DNA from: JBCBKL01 sp038521825
GTDB taxonomy: Bacteria; Pseudomonadota; Alphaproteobacteria; Rhodobacterales; Rhodobacteraceae
Length of the DNA: 64,000 nucleotides
Assembly (NCBI GenBank): GCA_038521825.1
Contig: JBCBKL010000002.1
Coordinates: forward strand, 62,001-126,000
Direction: 5' to 3'
The notes under the pieces are model-generated. The model was not told the origin of the DNA and searched no databases. It saw only the letters and a list, made by a program, of their open reading frames with translations. Below are positions 1-9,650 of this stretch, in pieces. Both the position numbers and the translations under genes were made by a program. How positions within the stretch are numbered: the stretch's first letter is position 1; each line of letters starts with the position of its first letter.

Positions 1-225
1 GCCACGCAGGTGTTCGAGATCATGACCCCGAACCCCATCAGTATCGGGATCCAGCAAGGCATCGCAGACGCTTTGTCGATCATGCTGGACAAGGGGTTTC
101 GCCATGTGCCGGTCATTGATCGCATCGGTGCCGCGGTCGGAATGATTTCCCTGCGTGATATCCCGACCGAGTATCGGGTCATGGTGGAACGATTCCGGTC
201 CTATCAACACGCAGCGGCAGAGTAG
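1..225 (+). CDS. CBS-domain protein, 5'-truncated
   Basis: The gene enters from the left edge in frame 1, so only its last 74 residues are visible. They read as the second half of a CBS module: a helix ending in MLDKGFRHVPVID, then a strand-turn-strand GAAVGMISLRDI, the usual nucleotide-contacting end of a CBS motif. CBS pairs bind adenosyl ligands and are regulatory. The visible part carries no catalytic domain, so it is either a stand-alone CBS protein or the tail of a larger one. A GTG at position 10 could act as a start but would cut into the CBS fold, so I treat the gene as partial. Confidence 0.75.
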   Translation, partial: ATQVFEIMTPNPISIGIQQGIADALSIMLDKGFRHVPVIDRIGAAVGMISLRDIPTEYRVMVERFRSYQHAAAE

Positions 226-348
226 GTCACCGACCAGAAGATTATTTGTTGGTAAGGCAGCAGTCCTCCCATTGCCTTGGGTAACGAGGGGTATGGTAAC
301 CAGTGCGCTCCGCGAGCCGACGCCCGCGGGGCCGTTTTGCCGGAAATG

Positions 349-378
349 AAAAGGCCGCGCTCAGCGCCGGGCGCGGCC
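349..378 (-). terminator. Rho-independent terminator of the xdh/transport operon
   Basis: On the minus strand an 8-bp perfect stem, GGCCGCGC (378-371) against GCGCGGCC (360-353), encloses a 10-base loop and is followed by TTTTC. It lies 27 bases past the stop codon of the binding-protein gene, where the seven-gene minus-strand unit should end. The U-tract is short, so termination may be incomplete. Confidence 0.65.
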
Positions 379-404
379 TCGATGTTTTGAGATTAACCCG
401 ACGG

Positions 405-1478
405 TTATTGCGGGATTTCGCCCTGCAGCCCTTCGACATAGAAGTTCATGCCGGCCAGCGTGCCGTCATCCGCTACCTCGCCATCGGCCAGCCACGCGCT
501 GCCGTCCTGCTTGTTCAGAGGGCCGGTGAAGGGGTGGTATTCACCTGCGCCAATCGCGTCGCGCATCGCTTCGGCTTCGGCCTTCACGTCCGCCGGGACG
601 GCGTCGGTGATCTCACCGATCTTCACCATGCCGGTGCTGATGCCATCCCAGGTGTCAACGCTTTCCCATGTGCCGTCCATGACAGCCTTTACGCGGTCAA
701 CATAGTAGGGCGCCCAGTTATCAATGATGGACGAGACCCGCGGGAATGGCCCGAATTGCGCCATGTCCGAAGCCTGGCCAAAGGTGATGACGTTGCCCGC
801 CTCTTGCGCTGCAGCCTGCGGCGCAGTCGAGTCGGTGTGTTGCAGGACCACGTCCGCGCCCTGGCTGATCAGCGTGCGCGCTGCCTCCGCCTCTTTGGCG
901 GGGTCGAACCATGTATAGACCCAGACGATCTTGAACTCGACATCCGGGTTAACCTTTTGGGCGTGAATGTAGGCTGCGTTGATGCCTCGGATCACTTCGG
1001 GGATCGGATAAGAGCCGATATAGCCAATGACGTTAGACTTGGTCATCTTGCCGGCGATGTGGCCCTGAACCGCGCGTCCTTCGTAAAAGCGGGCGGAATA
1101 GGTGCTGACGTTATCGGCCCGTTTGTATCCGGTGGCGTGTTCGAATTTCACGTCCGGAAATTTCTTGGCTACGTTGATTGTAGGATCCATGTAGCCGAAC
1201 GAGGTGGTAAAGATGAGGTCGGCCCCATCCAGCGCCATTTGGGTCATGACGCGTTCGCTGTCCGGGCCCTCGGCCACGTTCTCGACATAGACTGTCTCGA
1301 CCTGGTCGCCGAACGCCTCCTCGACCGCGAGGCGGCCCTGATCGTGTTCATAGGTCCAGCCGCCGTCACCGACCGGGCCAACATAAACAAAGCCGACCTT
1401 TGTCTTGTCCTGCGCCCAGGCGCCCCCTGCAACACCCAAGGCCAGCACCGCGCTGGCCAGAATTCTTCCCAGTTTCAT
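405..1478 (-). CDS. BMP-family ABC transporter substrate-binding protein
   Basis: Periplasmic binding protein of the basic membrane protein (BMP/PnrA/Med) family, which feeds purine nucleosides or related compounds to an ABC importer. The start at 1478 gives a textbook signal peptide (residues 1-22, cleavage after AWA, before QDK) with a GGGAGA ribosome site. A start 19 codons further upstream would spoil the signal. It has no lipobox, so it is soluble in the periplasm rather than lipid-anchored. At 357 residues it is of normal length. It is the last gene of the unit, 28 bases after the permease, and is followed by a hairpin. The substrate is inferred from the family and from the linked xanthine dehydrogenase genes, not seen in the protein itself. 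Confidence 0.9.
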   Translation of the reverse strand: MKLGRILASAVLALGVAGGAWAQDKTKVGFVYVGPVGDGGWTYEHDQGRLAVEEAFGDQVETVYVENVAEGPDSERVMTQMALDGADLIFTTSFGYMDPTINVAKKFPDVKFEHATGYKRADNVSTYSARFYEGRAVQGHIAGKMTKSNVIGYIGSYPIPEVIRGINAAYIHAQKVNPDVEFKIVWVYTWFDPAKEAEAARTLISQGADVVLQHTDSTAPQAAAQEAGNVITFGQASDMAQFGPFPRVSSIIDNWAPYYVDRVKAVMDGTWESVDTWDGISTGMVKIGEITDAVPADVKAEAEAMRDAIGAGEYHPFTGPLNKQDGSAWLADGEVADDGTLAGMNFYVEGLQGEIPQ

Positions 1479-1506
1479 TAAGGTTATCTCCCCGATTGTT
1501 GGCCTC

Positions 1507-2427
1507 TTATCCCGAGGCATGGAATATGCGCCCAAGGCAGGCAGGGGCGCGGGATTTGTCCGCCGACAGGATCACCAGAACGATGATCGTGACGATATAG
1601 GGCGACATTGCCAGATACTCGACAGGAATGGCAACGCCCGCTCCTTGAAGGTTCAGCTGAAGCTGGGTGATGCCGCCGAAAAGATAAGCACCGATCAGAA
1701 CGCGCCACGGCTTCCAACTGGCAAAGACGACGAGTGCCAGCGCGATCCACCCGATCCCCGCTGTCATTCCTTCGGTCCATTGGGGCACCCGGACGAGGCT
1801 GATGTATGCGCCTCCCAAACCCGCGCACGCCCCACCAAACATGATGGCCATCGTCCGGACCCGCCGCACCTTGTACCCGAGCGCATGGGCGGCGTCGTGG
1901 TTTTCGCCGACAGCCTTCAGGATCAGGCCCGTTCGAGTGAATTTCAGAACGGCCCAGACACCGGCGACAGTCAGAAGTCCGACATAGACGAGCCAGTCGT
2001 GGCCAAAAAGGATGGGGCCAAGAACCGGTAGAGAGTCCAGCGCTTCCAACGGCCCCGGCCCGATGGTCGGCGGTTTGATGCCCACATAGGATTGTCCCAG
2101 CAAGGCCGATATCCCAAGCCCGAACAGCGTGAGCCCAAGGCCAGAGGCGACTTGGTTTGCAAGCGCGATCTGCGTGAGAAAGGCGAATAGCAACGAGAGG
2201 GCAGCTCCCCCAACCGCGGCCATGACGAACCCCAGCAAGGGAGATCCGGAATTGACCGCAATGATGAAGCCGCAAACGGCCCCTGTGATCATCATCCCCT
2301 CCACGCCGAGGTTCAGAACGCCCGCCCGTTCGACCACCAGCTCACCAATCGCGGCCAGCAAGACGGGTGTTGCCGCCGCGATCATTGCTGCGATCAGTAG
2401 GATCGGGTTGATGGCGGAAAGATCCAT
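1507..2427 (-). CDS. ABC transporter permease (nucleoside-type, second subunit)
   Basis: Inner-membrane permease of 306 residues in the BPD_transp_2 (branched-chain/sugar/nucleoside) family. It begins with a hydrophobic segment (AINPILLIAAMIAAATPVLL) and contains the conserved segment ERAGVLNLGVEGMM, typical of YufQ/NupQ-type subunits that pair with a longer YufP-type partner. It has about eight to ten membrane spans. Its ATG shares one base with the stop of the partner gene (TGATG at 2429-2425), so the two are probably translationally coupled in equal amounts. The substrate is inferred as for the binding protein. Confidence 0.88.
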   Translation of the reverse strand: MDLSAINPILLIAAMIAAATPVLLAAIGELVVERAGVLNLGVEGMMITGAVCGFIIAVNSGSPLLGFVMAAVGGAALSLLFAFLTQIALANQVASGLGLTLFGLGISALLGQSYVGIKPPTIGPGPLEALDSLPVLGPILFGHDWLVYVGLLTVAGVWAVLKFTRTGLILKAVGENHDAAHALGYKVRRVRTMAIMFGGACAGLGGAYISLVRVPQWTEGMTAGIGWIALALVVFASWKPWRVLIGAYLFGGITQLQLNLQGAGVAIPVEYLAMSPYIVTIIVLVILSADKSRAPACLGRIFHASG

Positions 2428-3509
2428 CAGGCGACCTTCGCAAGACCGACCCGCAGCCGATAATTCGTCAGCAGATCGAAGGCCAAGAGAAAGAACAGTA
2501 GCATACCCTGAAACACCTGAATCGCCGCTGCCGGAAGCCCCAGCTGCGATTGCGCAATGTCACCCCCGATATACGTGAGCGCCATGAGCAGCCCGGCGGC
2601 CAGTATCCCCAAAGGGTTCAGCCGCCCCAGAAAAGCAACGATGATCGCCGTGAACCCGTAACCGACATTGAAATCAATCGTCACCTGACCCGCCGGGCCA
2701 GCGACCTCGAACATCCCCGCCAGCCCTGCAAGCAATCCTGACATCCCAAGGCAAAATAGAACCAGCCGCGCCGGTCGCACCCCGCCAAACTGCGCGGCCC
2801 GGGGCGCGTCGCCGGTCACGCGAATGGCAAAGCCAAGCTGGTGACGCGCCAGCAAGACATAGGCAAGGATCACAGCAATGAACGCCACGACAACGCCCCA
2901 ATGCATCCCCGTACCGGCAATCAGCTCAGCATTGTGAGCGCTTGAGTATTGCTGCAGGTTCCGGCTGCCTGGAAATCCGAACCCTTCGGGATTCTTCATC
3001 GCGCCCAAGGCCATCGAGGCCAATAGCTGCTCAGCCACATATACCAGCATCAGCGAAACGAGGATCTCGTTCGTGCCGAATTGAACGCGTAGCACGGCGG
3101 GGATCATGGCCCAAAGCCACCCGCCCAAGGCGCCAGCCAAAACCATGAGGGGGAAGATCACGACGCTCTCGACCGGGTGGAACGCCAGTGCAACACCCGC
3201 CCCGCACAAGGCACCGACGATGTATTGCCCCTCCGCCCCGATGTTCCAGATGCCTGCTCTGAACCCCAGAGCGAGCCCGACTGCGATCAAGACAAGCGGT
3301 GCCGCTTTCACAAGCAATTGCGGCCGGTAGTAGAACGCGAATTCACCAAACAGCGGTTCCCAGAACACCGTAAGGATCGCTTCCACAGGGTTCTTGCCAA
3401 GGGCTGCAAATAGCAAACCGCCGAAAATCATCGTCGCGACGACTGCAAGAAAGGGCGTTGCCCAAGCCATGGTCGGGCTGGGTTCGCGCCGTTTCTCAAG
3501 CCGGATCAT
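2427..3509 (-). CDS. ABC transporter permease (nucleoside-type, first subunit)
   Basis: The larger permease (360 residues) of the same importer, YufP/NupP type. It shows the family segment GLALGFRAGIWNIGAEGQY near residues 80-98 and about ten hydrophobic segments. An extra N-terminal span before the conserved core is usual for this subunit. It follows the ATPase gene after 45 bases and overlaps the second permease by one base. It should sit in the inner membrane as a heterodimer with that subunit, driven by the ATPase encoded just upstream. Confidence 0.88.
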   Translation of the reverse strand: MIRLEKRREPSPTMAWATPFLAVVATMIFGGLLFAALGKNPVEAILTVFWEPLFGEFAFYYRPQLLVKAAPLVLIAVGLALGFRAGIWNIGAEGQYIVGALCGAGVALAFHPVESVVIFPLMVLAGALGGWLWAMIPAVLRVQFGTNEILVSLMLVYVAEQLLASMALGAMKNPEGFGFPGSRNLQQYSSAHNAELIAGTGMHWGVVVAFIAVILAYVLLARHQLGFAIRVTGDAPRAAQFGGVRPARLVLFCLGMSGLLAGLAGMFEVAGPAGQVTIDFNVGYGFTAIIVAFLGRLNPLGILAAGLLMALTYIGGDIAQSQLGLPAAAIQVFQGMLLFFLLAFDLLTNYRLRVGLAKVA

Positions 3510-3554
3510 GTGACGGTCCCTTCACTGTTCCCAAAATGCTCAAAGACCCACGGC

Positions 3555-5072
3555 TTAAACATGCGCGACCTCCATCCCGTGCGCACCGCCCAGCATCAGG
3601 CCGATCTGATCCACGTTCAGATCTTCGATCGACATCGGGTTTGACAATCTGCCTTCGTTCAGCGCTGCAAAACGGTCGGAGATTTCCATCAACTCATCGA
3701 GATCCTGACTGATGACCACGACTGCGGCACCACCCGCGGCCAGCGCCAGCAATGCACTCCGGATTGACGCCGCGGCGGCAGCATCGACACCCCATGTCGG
3801 TTGGTTCACCACCAAAACTTCGGGGCGCTGGAGAACCTCGCGGCCGATGACGAACTTCTGCAGATTGCCGCCCGACAGAGACCGCGCAGCATTTCCCGGG
3901 CCCGGCGTGCGAACGTCGAAGTGTTCGATGATACGTTCCGCAAATCCACGCGCCGCACCCCAGTTCACAAGGCCCCGGCGAACAAGTCCCTCGCGTGCCG
4001 CTCCGGTCAGCAATGCGTTCTCGGTCAGCGACATGTCCGGGGCAGCAGCGTGGCCCAATCGCTCCTCCGGGGCGGTGAGCAAACCCAGACGCCGACGTGC
4101 GTTTGGCCCAAGCCGCCCTATGTCGACCCCCCGCAGCATCAGCGTTCCGGTTGGGCTGATCCGCTCCCCCGACAGGACCGCCAGCAATTCGTCTTGCCCG
4201 TTGCCCGCGACCCCGCCGATACCCAGAACTTCGCCTTCGCGTACGGTGAGCAACACGTCGCGCAGCGGCATGCCAAAAGCGCTTTGCGCGGGCAGGGACA
4301 GTGCCTTGATTTCCAGAACCGGGTCACCCGGCGTTACACTTTGACGTTCGGGCATCGTCAATCCGCGCCCGACCATCATCTCGGCCAGCTCCCGCGCCGA
4401 TGTCTGCCGGGGATCGCAGGTGTCGACAACCTTGCCGCCGCGCAGGATCGTTGCGGTATCACAAAGCGTCCTGATCTCTTCGAGTTTGTGCGAAATATAA
4501 AGGATCGCCGTCCCCTCGGCGCTCAGTTTTTTCAATGTCTTGAACAGGATCGACACCTCTTGCGGCGTGAGAACGCTGGTTGGTTCGTCCATGATCAAGA
4601 GTTTCGGTTCGCCCAAGAGACACCGGATGATTTCAACCCGCTGCCGTTCGCCTGCCGACAGATCTCCCACCATGCGTTCTGGCGCGAGCGGCAAGCCATA
4701 GGTTTCCGATACGGCCCGGATCTGCGATGCCAAGGCGCGCATGGCGGGCGGGTTTTCCATTCCGAGGGCTATGTTTTCGGCCACCGTCAGCGCTTCGAAG
4801 AGGGAAAAGTGCTGGAACACCATCCCCACGCCCGCAAGCCGCGCGGCATGGGGATCCGCCGGAGCGAAAGGCGCCCCCGACATCTCCATAAACCCAGCAT
4901 CCGGTTTTATGAGACCGTAGATCATCTTGACGAGTGTCGACTTGCCCGCGCCGTTCTCGCCCAGCAGCGCATGGACTTCCCCGGCTTTGATCGACAGATC
5001 GACCGCATCGTTCGCGACGACGCCCGGATAGGCTTTGGTCAATCCCTCAAGGCGGAGCAAAGCGCCCGTCAT
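3555..5072 (-). CDS. ABC transporter ATP-binding protein with two ATPase domains
   Basis: A 505-residue tandem ATPase of the sugar/nucleoside importer class. Domain 1 has a complete Walker A (GENGAGKST, residues 38-46), signature LSAGERQR and Walker B LLIMDEPTSVL. Domain 2 has a degenerate Walker A (GVAGNGQDE, no lysine) but a good signature LSGGNLQK. This asymmetry is normal in the family, where one of the two sites hydrolyses ATP. Its ATG overlaps the xdhC stop by four bases, which ties uptake directly to the xanthine dehydrogenase genes. It powers the two permeases encoded downstream. Confidence 0.92.
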   Translation of the reverse strand: MTGALLRLEGLTKAYPGVVANDAVDLSIKAGEVHALLGENGAGKSTLVKMIYGLIKPDAGFMEMSGAPFAPADPHAARLAGVGMVFQHFSLFEALTVAENIALGMENPPAMRALASQIRAVSETYGLPLAPERMVGDLSAGERQRVEIIRCLLGEPKLLIMDEPTSVLTPQEVSILFKTLKKLSAEGTAILYISHKLEEIRTLCDTATILRGGKVVDTCDPRQTSARELAEMMVGRGLTMPERQSVTPGDPVLEIKALSLPAQSAFGMPLRDVLLTVREGEVLGIGGVAGNGQDELLAVLSGERISPTGTLMLRGVDIGRLGPNARRRLGLLTAPEERLGHAAAPDMSLTENALLTGAAREGLVRRGLVNWGAARGFAERIIEHFDVRTPGPGNAARSLSGGNLQKFVIGREVLQRPEVLVVNQPTWGVDAAAAASIRSALLALAAGGAAVVVISQDLDELMEISDRFAALNEGRLSNPMSIEDLNVDQIGLMLGGAHGMEVAHV

Positions 5073-5992
5073 TCATGTCCCCCAGTTGCGCTCTTAGTCG
5101 GCGCTGCCGTCTTTAGTAACGCCTGTGCCACGCCGATCGCAATGGCCTGCGGGTGTTTCCCCAGCGAAGGGTCACCGATTGGGCAGGTGATGCGTGCAAT
5201 CTGCTCATCGCTGTGGCCAAGGGCGGACAGCCGCGACCGGAAGCGCGCCCATTTCGTCTTAGACCCGATCAGGCCCACAAAGCCAAAGGCCCTTTGCAGC
5301 GCCGCGTGGCAGAGCGCGAGGTCCAGATCATGATCATGGGTCATGATGAAATGTGTGGCGTCGTCGGGGGCCTGGGCGACGATATCGACCGGATCGCCAA
5401 GATGCGCCTCAACAGCCTCGGGCAGGCCGGTGATCCAATCAGGCCGAGGATCGGCAACGTGGACATCGTAGTCAGTGATCGGGGCCAGCAATGCGGCCAA
5501 CGCCCGCCCCACATGGCCAGCCCCATGGATGAACACTGCCGCGCCCGGCGCGCCGATACGCTCGATCAGCCATCCCTGTCGCCATTGAAAAACTTGCCCC
5601 GCCTCCAGCCGCCGCAGGGCGACAGCGGGGATTTGATCGGGTGCTGCTTGAACAGGTCGGGCGAAATGGTGGTCGCCTAACTGGACCACTGCGTCTTTGT
5701 CGAAGATTTCTGTTACGATGCTGACTGCGCCGCCACAGCATTGGTTCAATTGTGGGCCAAGAGCAGCCTTATCCAGCCGCCGACCCTTTCCTTCCGCAAG
5801 CATGGTGCGCGCCACCGAGATGGCCTCGAATTCAAGGCGGCCGCCGCCAATTGTACCGGAGAAACCATCGGCCCACACCAGCATCGCCGTGCCGGGGCCC
5901 CGGGGCGTCGAGCCCTTTGCCGCAACGATTACGACGCGGGCAACCCGACCATGCGCGGCCGCTGCCCGTCGAAGCTCTGTCAGATCCAGCAT
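5069..5992 (-). CDS. xdhC: Xanthine dehydrogenase accessory protein XdhC
   Basis: XdhC binds the molybdenum cofactor, supports its sulfuration and hands it to the large subunit; it is not part of the mature enzyme. The 307 residues show the XdhC N-terminal segment with AAKGSTPRGPGTAM and TIGGGRLEFEAI, and a Rossmann-like C-terminal half (FIHGAGHVGRALAALLAP) followed by HDHDLDLALCHAAL. The start shares one base with the xdhB stop and the end overlaps the transporter ATPase by four bases. It lies third in the usual xdhA-xdhB-xdhC order. Confidence 0.93.
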   Translation of the reverse strand: MLDLTELRRAAAAHGRVARVVIVAAKGSTPRGPGTAMLVWADGFSGTIGGGRLEFEAISVARTMLAEGKGRRLDKAALGPQLNQCCGGAVSIVTEIFDKDAVVQLGDHHFARPVQAAPDQIPAVALRRLEAGQVFQWRQGWLIERIGAPGAAVFIHGAGHVGRALAALLAPITDYDVHVADPRPDWITGLPEAVEAHLGDPVDIVAQAPDDATHFIMTHDHDLDLALCHAALQRAFGFVGLIGSKTKWARFRSRLSALGHSDEQIARITCPIGDPSLGKHPQAIAIGVAQALLKTAAPTKSATGGHE

Positions 5993-8268
5993 CAGCCCCG
6001 CGCGCGGGCGACAGCTGCCAGAACCGCCTCCGGTGTCGCGGGGGCCTGAAGATCGGGGTAGTTACGACCGCAATAGGCGCAGGCATCAGCCAGGGCAAAA
6101 AAGACCGACATGCCCAGCATAAAGGGCGGCTCACCCACGGCCTTGGATTTGTAGATCGTATCGGCCCGGTTTTCACCCTCCCAAAGGGTCACGTTGAAGA
6201 CATCAGGCCGGTCTGAACAGGCCGGGATCTTGTAGGTCGATGGCGCGTGGGTTCTGAGGCGCCCGGTTTCATCCCAGACCAGCTCCTCCATCGTCAACCA
6301 GCCCGCACCCTGCACGAAACCCCCTTCGATCTGGCCAGTATCCAAGGCGGGGTTCAGAGAGGCACCGGCGTCATGCAGAATATCCGTGCGCAGGATTCGG
6401 TTCTCACCGGTGAGCGTGTCGATCACAACCTCTGAAATCGCCGCGCCGTATGCGAAGTAGTAGAATGGTCTGCCTTCGCCCTTAATCCGGTCCCAGCGAA
6501 TATCGGGTGTCTTGTAGAAACCGGTCGCAGACAGGCTCACCCGACCCATATAGGCCTGCTTGACTGCTTCTTCGAAGGTGTAAGTCTGCCCTGGCGTTTC
6601 GACCGAACCATCCACGAAACGGATTTCATCGGGACGGCATTGATGCAGGGTCGCAAGATGTTCGGCCATGCGGTCGCGGATTGTGTCACAAGCCACCTTG
6701 ACTGCCATGCCGTTGAGATCGGAGCCGCTGGAAGCGGCTGTCGCCGACGTGTTGGGGACTTTGGCGGTATCGGTCGCCGTAATCCGCACCTTGTCCATGG
6801 TCACACCAAAGCGGCTGGCGGCAACCTGCGCGACCTTCTGGAACAGGCCCTGGCCCATCTCGGTGCCGCCATGGTTCAAATGGATCGAGCCGTCTTGATA
6901 GACATGCACCAGGGCACCGGCCTGATTGAGATGTGTCAGCGTGAACGAAATGCCGAACTTCACCGGGGTGAACGCGATCCCTTTCTTGAGGATCGGGTTG
7001 GCGGCATTCCAGGCGGCGATTGCCTGCCGCCGTGACTGATAATCGCTTGACGCCACGAGCGCGGCCGTCACTTCATGGAGGATGAAGTCGTCGACCGTCT
7101 GACCATAGGGCGTCGTGTTGCCAGTGTGGCGTGCGTAGTAATTCCGCCGCCGCACCATCAGCGGGTCGAGGTTCAGCTCCGCCGCTATGTGGTCGATGAT
7201 CCGCTCCATCCCCAGCATACCCTGGGGGCCTCCAAAACCACGGAAGGCGGTCGCACTTTGTGTGTTGGTTCTCAGGCGATGGCTCTCGATCCGCACATGC
7301 GGCAGGTAATATGCGTTATCGGCATGAAGCATCGCCCTGTCCGCGACAGGCAGCGACAGATCCTGCGACCAACCGCATCGGGCGTATTGCTGGACATCAA
7401 GCGCCTCGATCCGTCCCTCGTCGTCAAAGCCAACAGTGTAATCTATTCGGAAGTCGTGGCGCTTTCCCGTGACAGTCATGTCGTCGTCGCGGTCATAGCG
7501 CATCTTACAGGGTCTGCCGGTCAGGCGTGCGGCGACGGCACTGATCACCGCCAGCGCGTTGCCCTGCGACTCTTTCCCGCCAAAGCCGCCGCCCATGCGC
7601 CGCGTTTCGACCCGGATGGAATGCATAGGCTGGCCAAGAGCATCGGCGACCTTATGCTGTATTTCTGTTGGGTGCTGGGTCGAGGAGATGACGTGGATGT
7701 CGCCGTCCTCACCCGGGATCGCGAGGGCCGCTTGCCCTTCGAGGTAGAAGTGTTCCTGGCCGCCCATCTCTATCCGACCGGAAAGCTGACGCTTGGCCTT
7801 GGTCAAAGCCGCATCTGCGTCACCTCGCCCATAAATGCGCGGCCCATCTTCGAACCGGCTGCCTGCGTCAAGGGCGTCATCAATAGTTAACAGCGCCTTG
7901 CTGGCCGCCACGTCGATCTTCCCCAGCCGCGCTGCATGTCGGGCGGCGAGGTGACTTTCGGCGACGACCGCGAAAATGGGTTGTCCAGCATAGTGGACTG
8001 CATCTGTCGCCAAAAGGGGCTCGGGGTAAGGGGATGGCGAGACGTCGTTGGCAAAGGGCAGATCGTCTGCCGTGAGAACCGAAATAACACCCGGCGAAGC
8101 CGCGACCGCTGTGAGATCGCAGTCGACCAACTTGCCGGCGGCCGCCGGGCTCAGCCCGAATGCGATGTGCAGGGTGTCGGCTGGCATCGGCATATCGTCG
8201 ACATAACGCGCCTGCCCGGTGACGTGCAGATGCGCGGCGTCGTGTGGCAGGGGCTTGCTGACGCTCAT
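5992..8268 (-). CDS. xdhB: Xanthine dehydrogenase, molybdopterin-binding subunit
   Basis: Large catalytic subunit (758 residues), which hydroxylates hypoxanthine and xanthine to urate at a molybdenum centre in the cytoplasm. The family glycine motif GGGFGGKE is at residues 226-233. The catalytic glutamate is expected in VGEPPFMLG (E713). Cofactor-contacting stretches such as TAFRGFGGPQG and GGTEMGQGLFQKV are present. Its start overlaps the xdhA stop by four bases (ATGA). The length fits the two-subunit bacterial XdhAB type. No missing active-site residue was seen. Confidence 0.95.
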   Translation of the reverse strand: MSVSKPLPHDAAHLHVTGQARYVDDMPMPADTLHIAFGLSPAAAGKLVDCDLTAVAASPGVISVLTADDLPFANDVSPSPYPEPLLATDAVHYAGQPIFAVVAESHLAARHAARLGKIDVAASKALLTIDDALDAGSRFEDGPRIYGRGDADAALTKAKRQLSGRIEMGGQEHFYLEGQAALAIPGEDGDIHVISSTQHPTEIQHKVADALGQPMHSIRVETRRMGGGFGGKESQGNALAVISAVAARLTGRPCKMRYDRDDDMTVTGKRHDFRIDYTVGFDDEGRIEALDVQQYARCGWSQDLSLPVADRAMLHADNAYYLPHVRIESHRLRTNTQSATAFRGFGGPQGMLGMERIIDHIAAELNLDPLMVRRRNYYARHTGNTTPYGQTVDDFILHEVTAALVASSDYQSRRQAIAAWNAANPILKKGIAFTPVKFGISFTLTHLNQAGALVHVYQDGSIHLNHGGTEMGQGLFQKVAQVAASRFGVTMDKVRITATDTAKVPNTSATAASSGSDLNGMAVKVACDTIRDRMAEHLATLHQCRPDEIRFVDGSVETPGQTYTFEEAVKQAYMGRVSLSATGFYKTPDIRWDRIKGEGRPFYYFAYGAAISEVVIDTLTGENRILRTDILHDAGASLNPALDTGQIEGGFVQGAGWLTMEELVWDETGRLRTHAPSTYKIPACSDRPDVFNVTLWEGENRADTIYKSKAVGEPPFMLGMSVFFALADACAYCGRNYPDLQAPATPEAVLAAVARARG

Positions 8269-9650
8269 CCGTCGACATCCAGAACGGTGATAGCCTGTCC
8301 ATGGCTTTCGGCAAAGGCGCGGATGAGCATGTTTTTGGCCGTCTTCATACGATAGTCACTACTCGCGCGCATATCGGTGAGAGGTGTGAAGTCGTTGTCG
8401 AGCGCCTCCATGCCGGCCCGCACAGTATCTTCGCCCCAGGCTTTGCCGACCATGGCGGCCTCAGCTCGATATGCCCTTTTGGGTGTGCCCGCCATCCCGC
8501 CATAGGCAAGGCGAGCCTCTATCACCTTGCCGCTGGCAACCTTGATCCAGAGGCAGCCACAGACCGATGAGATATCCTGATCAAAGCGTTTTGAGAGCTT
8601 GTAGCAGTAAAGATGGTTTCCCGCCCGCGGGATCGTGATGGCTTCGATGAATTGCCCCGGCTCGCGATCCTGCCTGCCATATTCGATGAAAAACTCTTCG
8701 ACAGGCACAAGGCTGCGCGTCTTGCCCTTACGCAGATTCAGATGCGCTCCGAGCGCGATCAGGACCGGAGAACCATCGCCGATGGGCGAACCGTTCGCGA
8801 TGTTGCCGCCGATGGTCGCCGCGTTCCGGACTTGGACGGAGCCATAGCGCCGGATCAGTTCGCCGAAGCCCGGGTAAAGCGGAGCAAGCGCTGCCTGTAG
8901 GTCTGTCAGGGTGGTCATCGCGCCTATTCTGATCGTCTCGCGCGACATGGTCACGCCCTTCATGTCTTCAATTCCATTCAGGAAGGCGACGGGGCCAAGG
9001 TCGCGGAACTCCTTTGTGACCCAGAGACCGACATCGGTCGCCCCTGCGATCAGAGTTGCGTCCGGCTTCTCTTCATACCACTTCGCCAGCTCGGCGGTGG
9101 ATTTGGGCCGAAAGGCGTCTGGATCGTCGGCCGCGGTGTCTTTCGACATGTCCTGAGCCAGAACCAGATCGGCGGTCAGGTGATCGGGTGGCGAGGTTTG
9201 TTCGATAGCACGGGCGGCCCGGACAATCGGTGCATAGCCGGTGCACCGGCACAGGTTCCCGGCAAGCTGATCGTCGTGATCGTTCTGCTTGTTCAGATGT
9301 GCAGTTGCCATGCTGACAACGAAACCGGGGGTGCAGAACCCGCATTGGCTACCGTGGTGATCGATGAGGGCCTGCTGTGCCGGGTGCAGCGTACCGTCCG
9401 GTGTCGCGATACCCTCAACCGTCCGCACGACTTTGCCCTGAAGCTGCGGGACAAAAAGGATGCAGGCATTCAATGTCTTGGCACCGGTATCGTCGGTGAC
9501 CATGACGGTACATGCGCCGCAATCGCCTTCGTTACAGCCTTCCTTCGTGCCTCTCAGTCCGCGCTCGTCGCGCAACCAATCAAGCAGCGTCGTGGTTTGT
9601 GACGTGTCCGCGGTAACGCTCTCTCCGTTCAGAAGAAAGGTGGTCTGCAT
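8265..9650 (-). CDS. xdhA: Xanthine dehydrogenase, FeS/FAD subunit
   Basis: Small subunit (461 residues) carrying electrons from molybdenum to NAD+. The N-terminal plant-type [2Fe-2S] domain has C39, C44, C47 and C63 (CNEGDCGACTV). The second helical iron-sulfur domain has C103, C106, C134 and C136 (CGFCTPG, NLCRCTGY). An FAD domain follows, with TLIAGATDVG and NAATIGGNIANGSPIGD. It is the first gene of the unit, so its promoter should lie in the 295 bases shared with dnaE. The ribosome site before the ATG at 9650 is weak. Confidence 0.95.
   Translation of the reverse strand: MQTTFLLNGESVTADTSQTTTLLDWLRDERGLRGTKEGCNEGDCGACTVMVTDDTGAKTLNACILFVPQLQGKVVRTVEGIATPDGTLHPAQQALIDHHGSQCGFCTPGFVVSMATAHLNKQNDHDDQLAGNLCRCTGYAPIVRAARAIEQTSPPDHLTADLVLAQDMSKDTAADDPDAFRPKSTAELAKWYEEKPDATLIAGATDVGLWVTKEFRDLGPVAFLNGIEDMKGVTMSRETIRIGAMTTLTDLQAALAPLYPGFGELIRRYGSVQVRNAATIGGNIANGSPIGDGSPVLIALGAHLNLRKGKTRSLVPVEEFFIEYGRQDREPGQFIEAITIPRAGNHLYCYKLSKRFDQDISSVCGCLWIKVASGKVIEARLAYGGMAGTPKRAYRAEAAMVGKAWGEDTVRAGMEALDNDFTPLTDMRASSDYRMKTAKNMLIRAFAESHGQAITVLDVDG

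Noticed and set aside
303..1481. Long plus-strand open frame opposite the BMP binding-protein gene
   Set aside because: It mirrors a recognised gene, has Arg/Ala-rich composition typical of antisense frames in GC-rich DNA, no family motif and no ribosome site.
3801..5333. 510-codon plus-strand open frame opposite the ABC ATPase
   Set aside because: The minus-strand protein has complete ATPase motifs; the opposite frame has none and spans two minus-strand genes.
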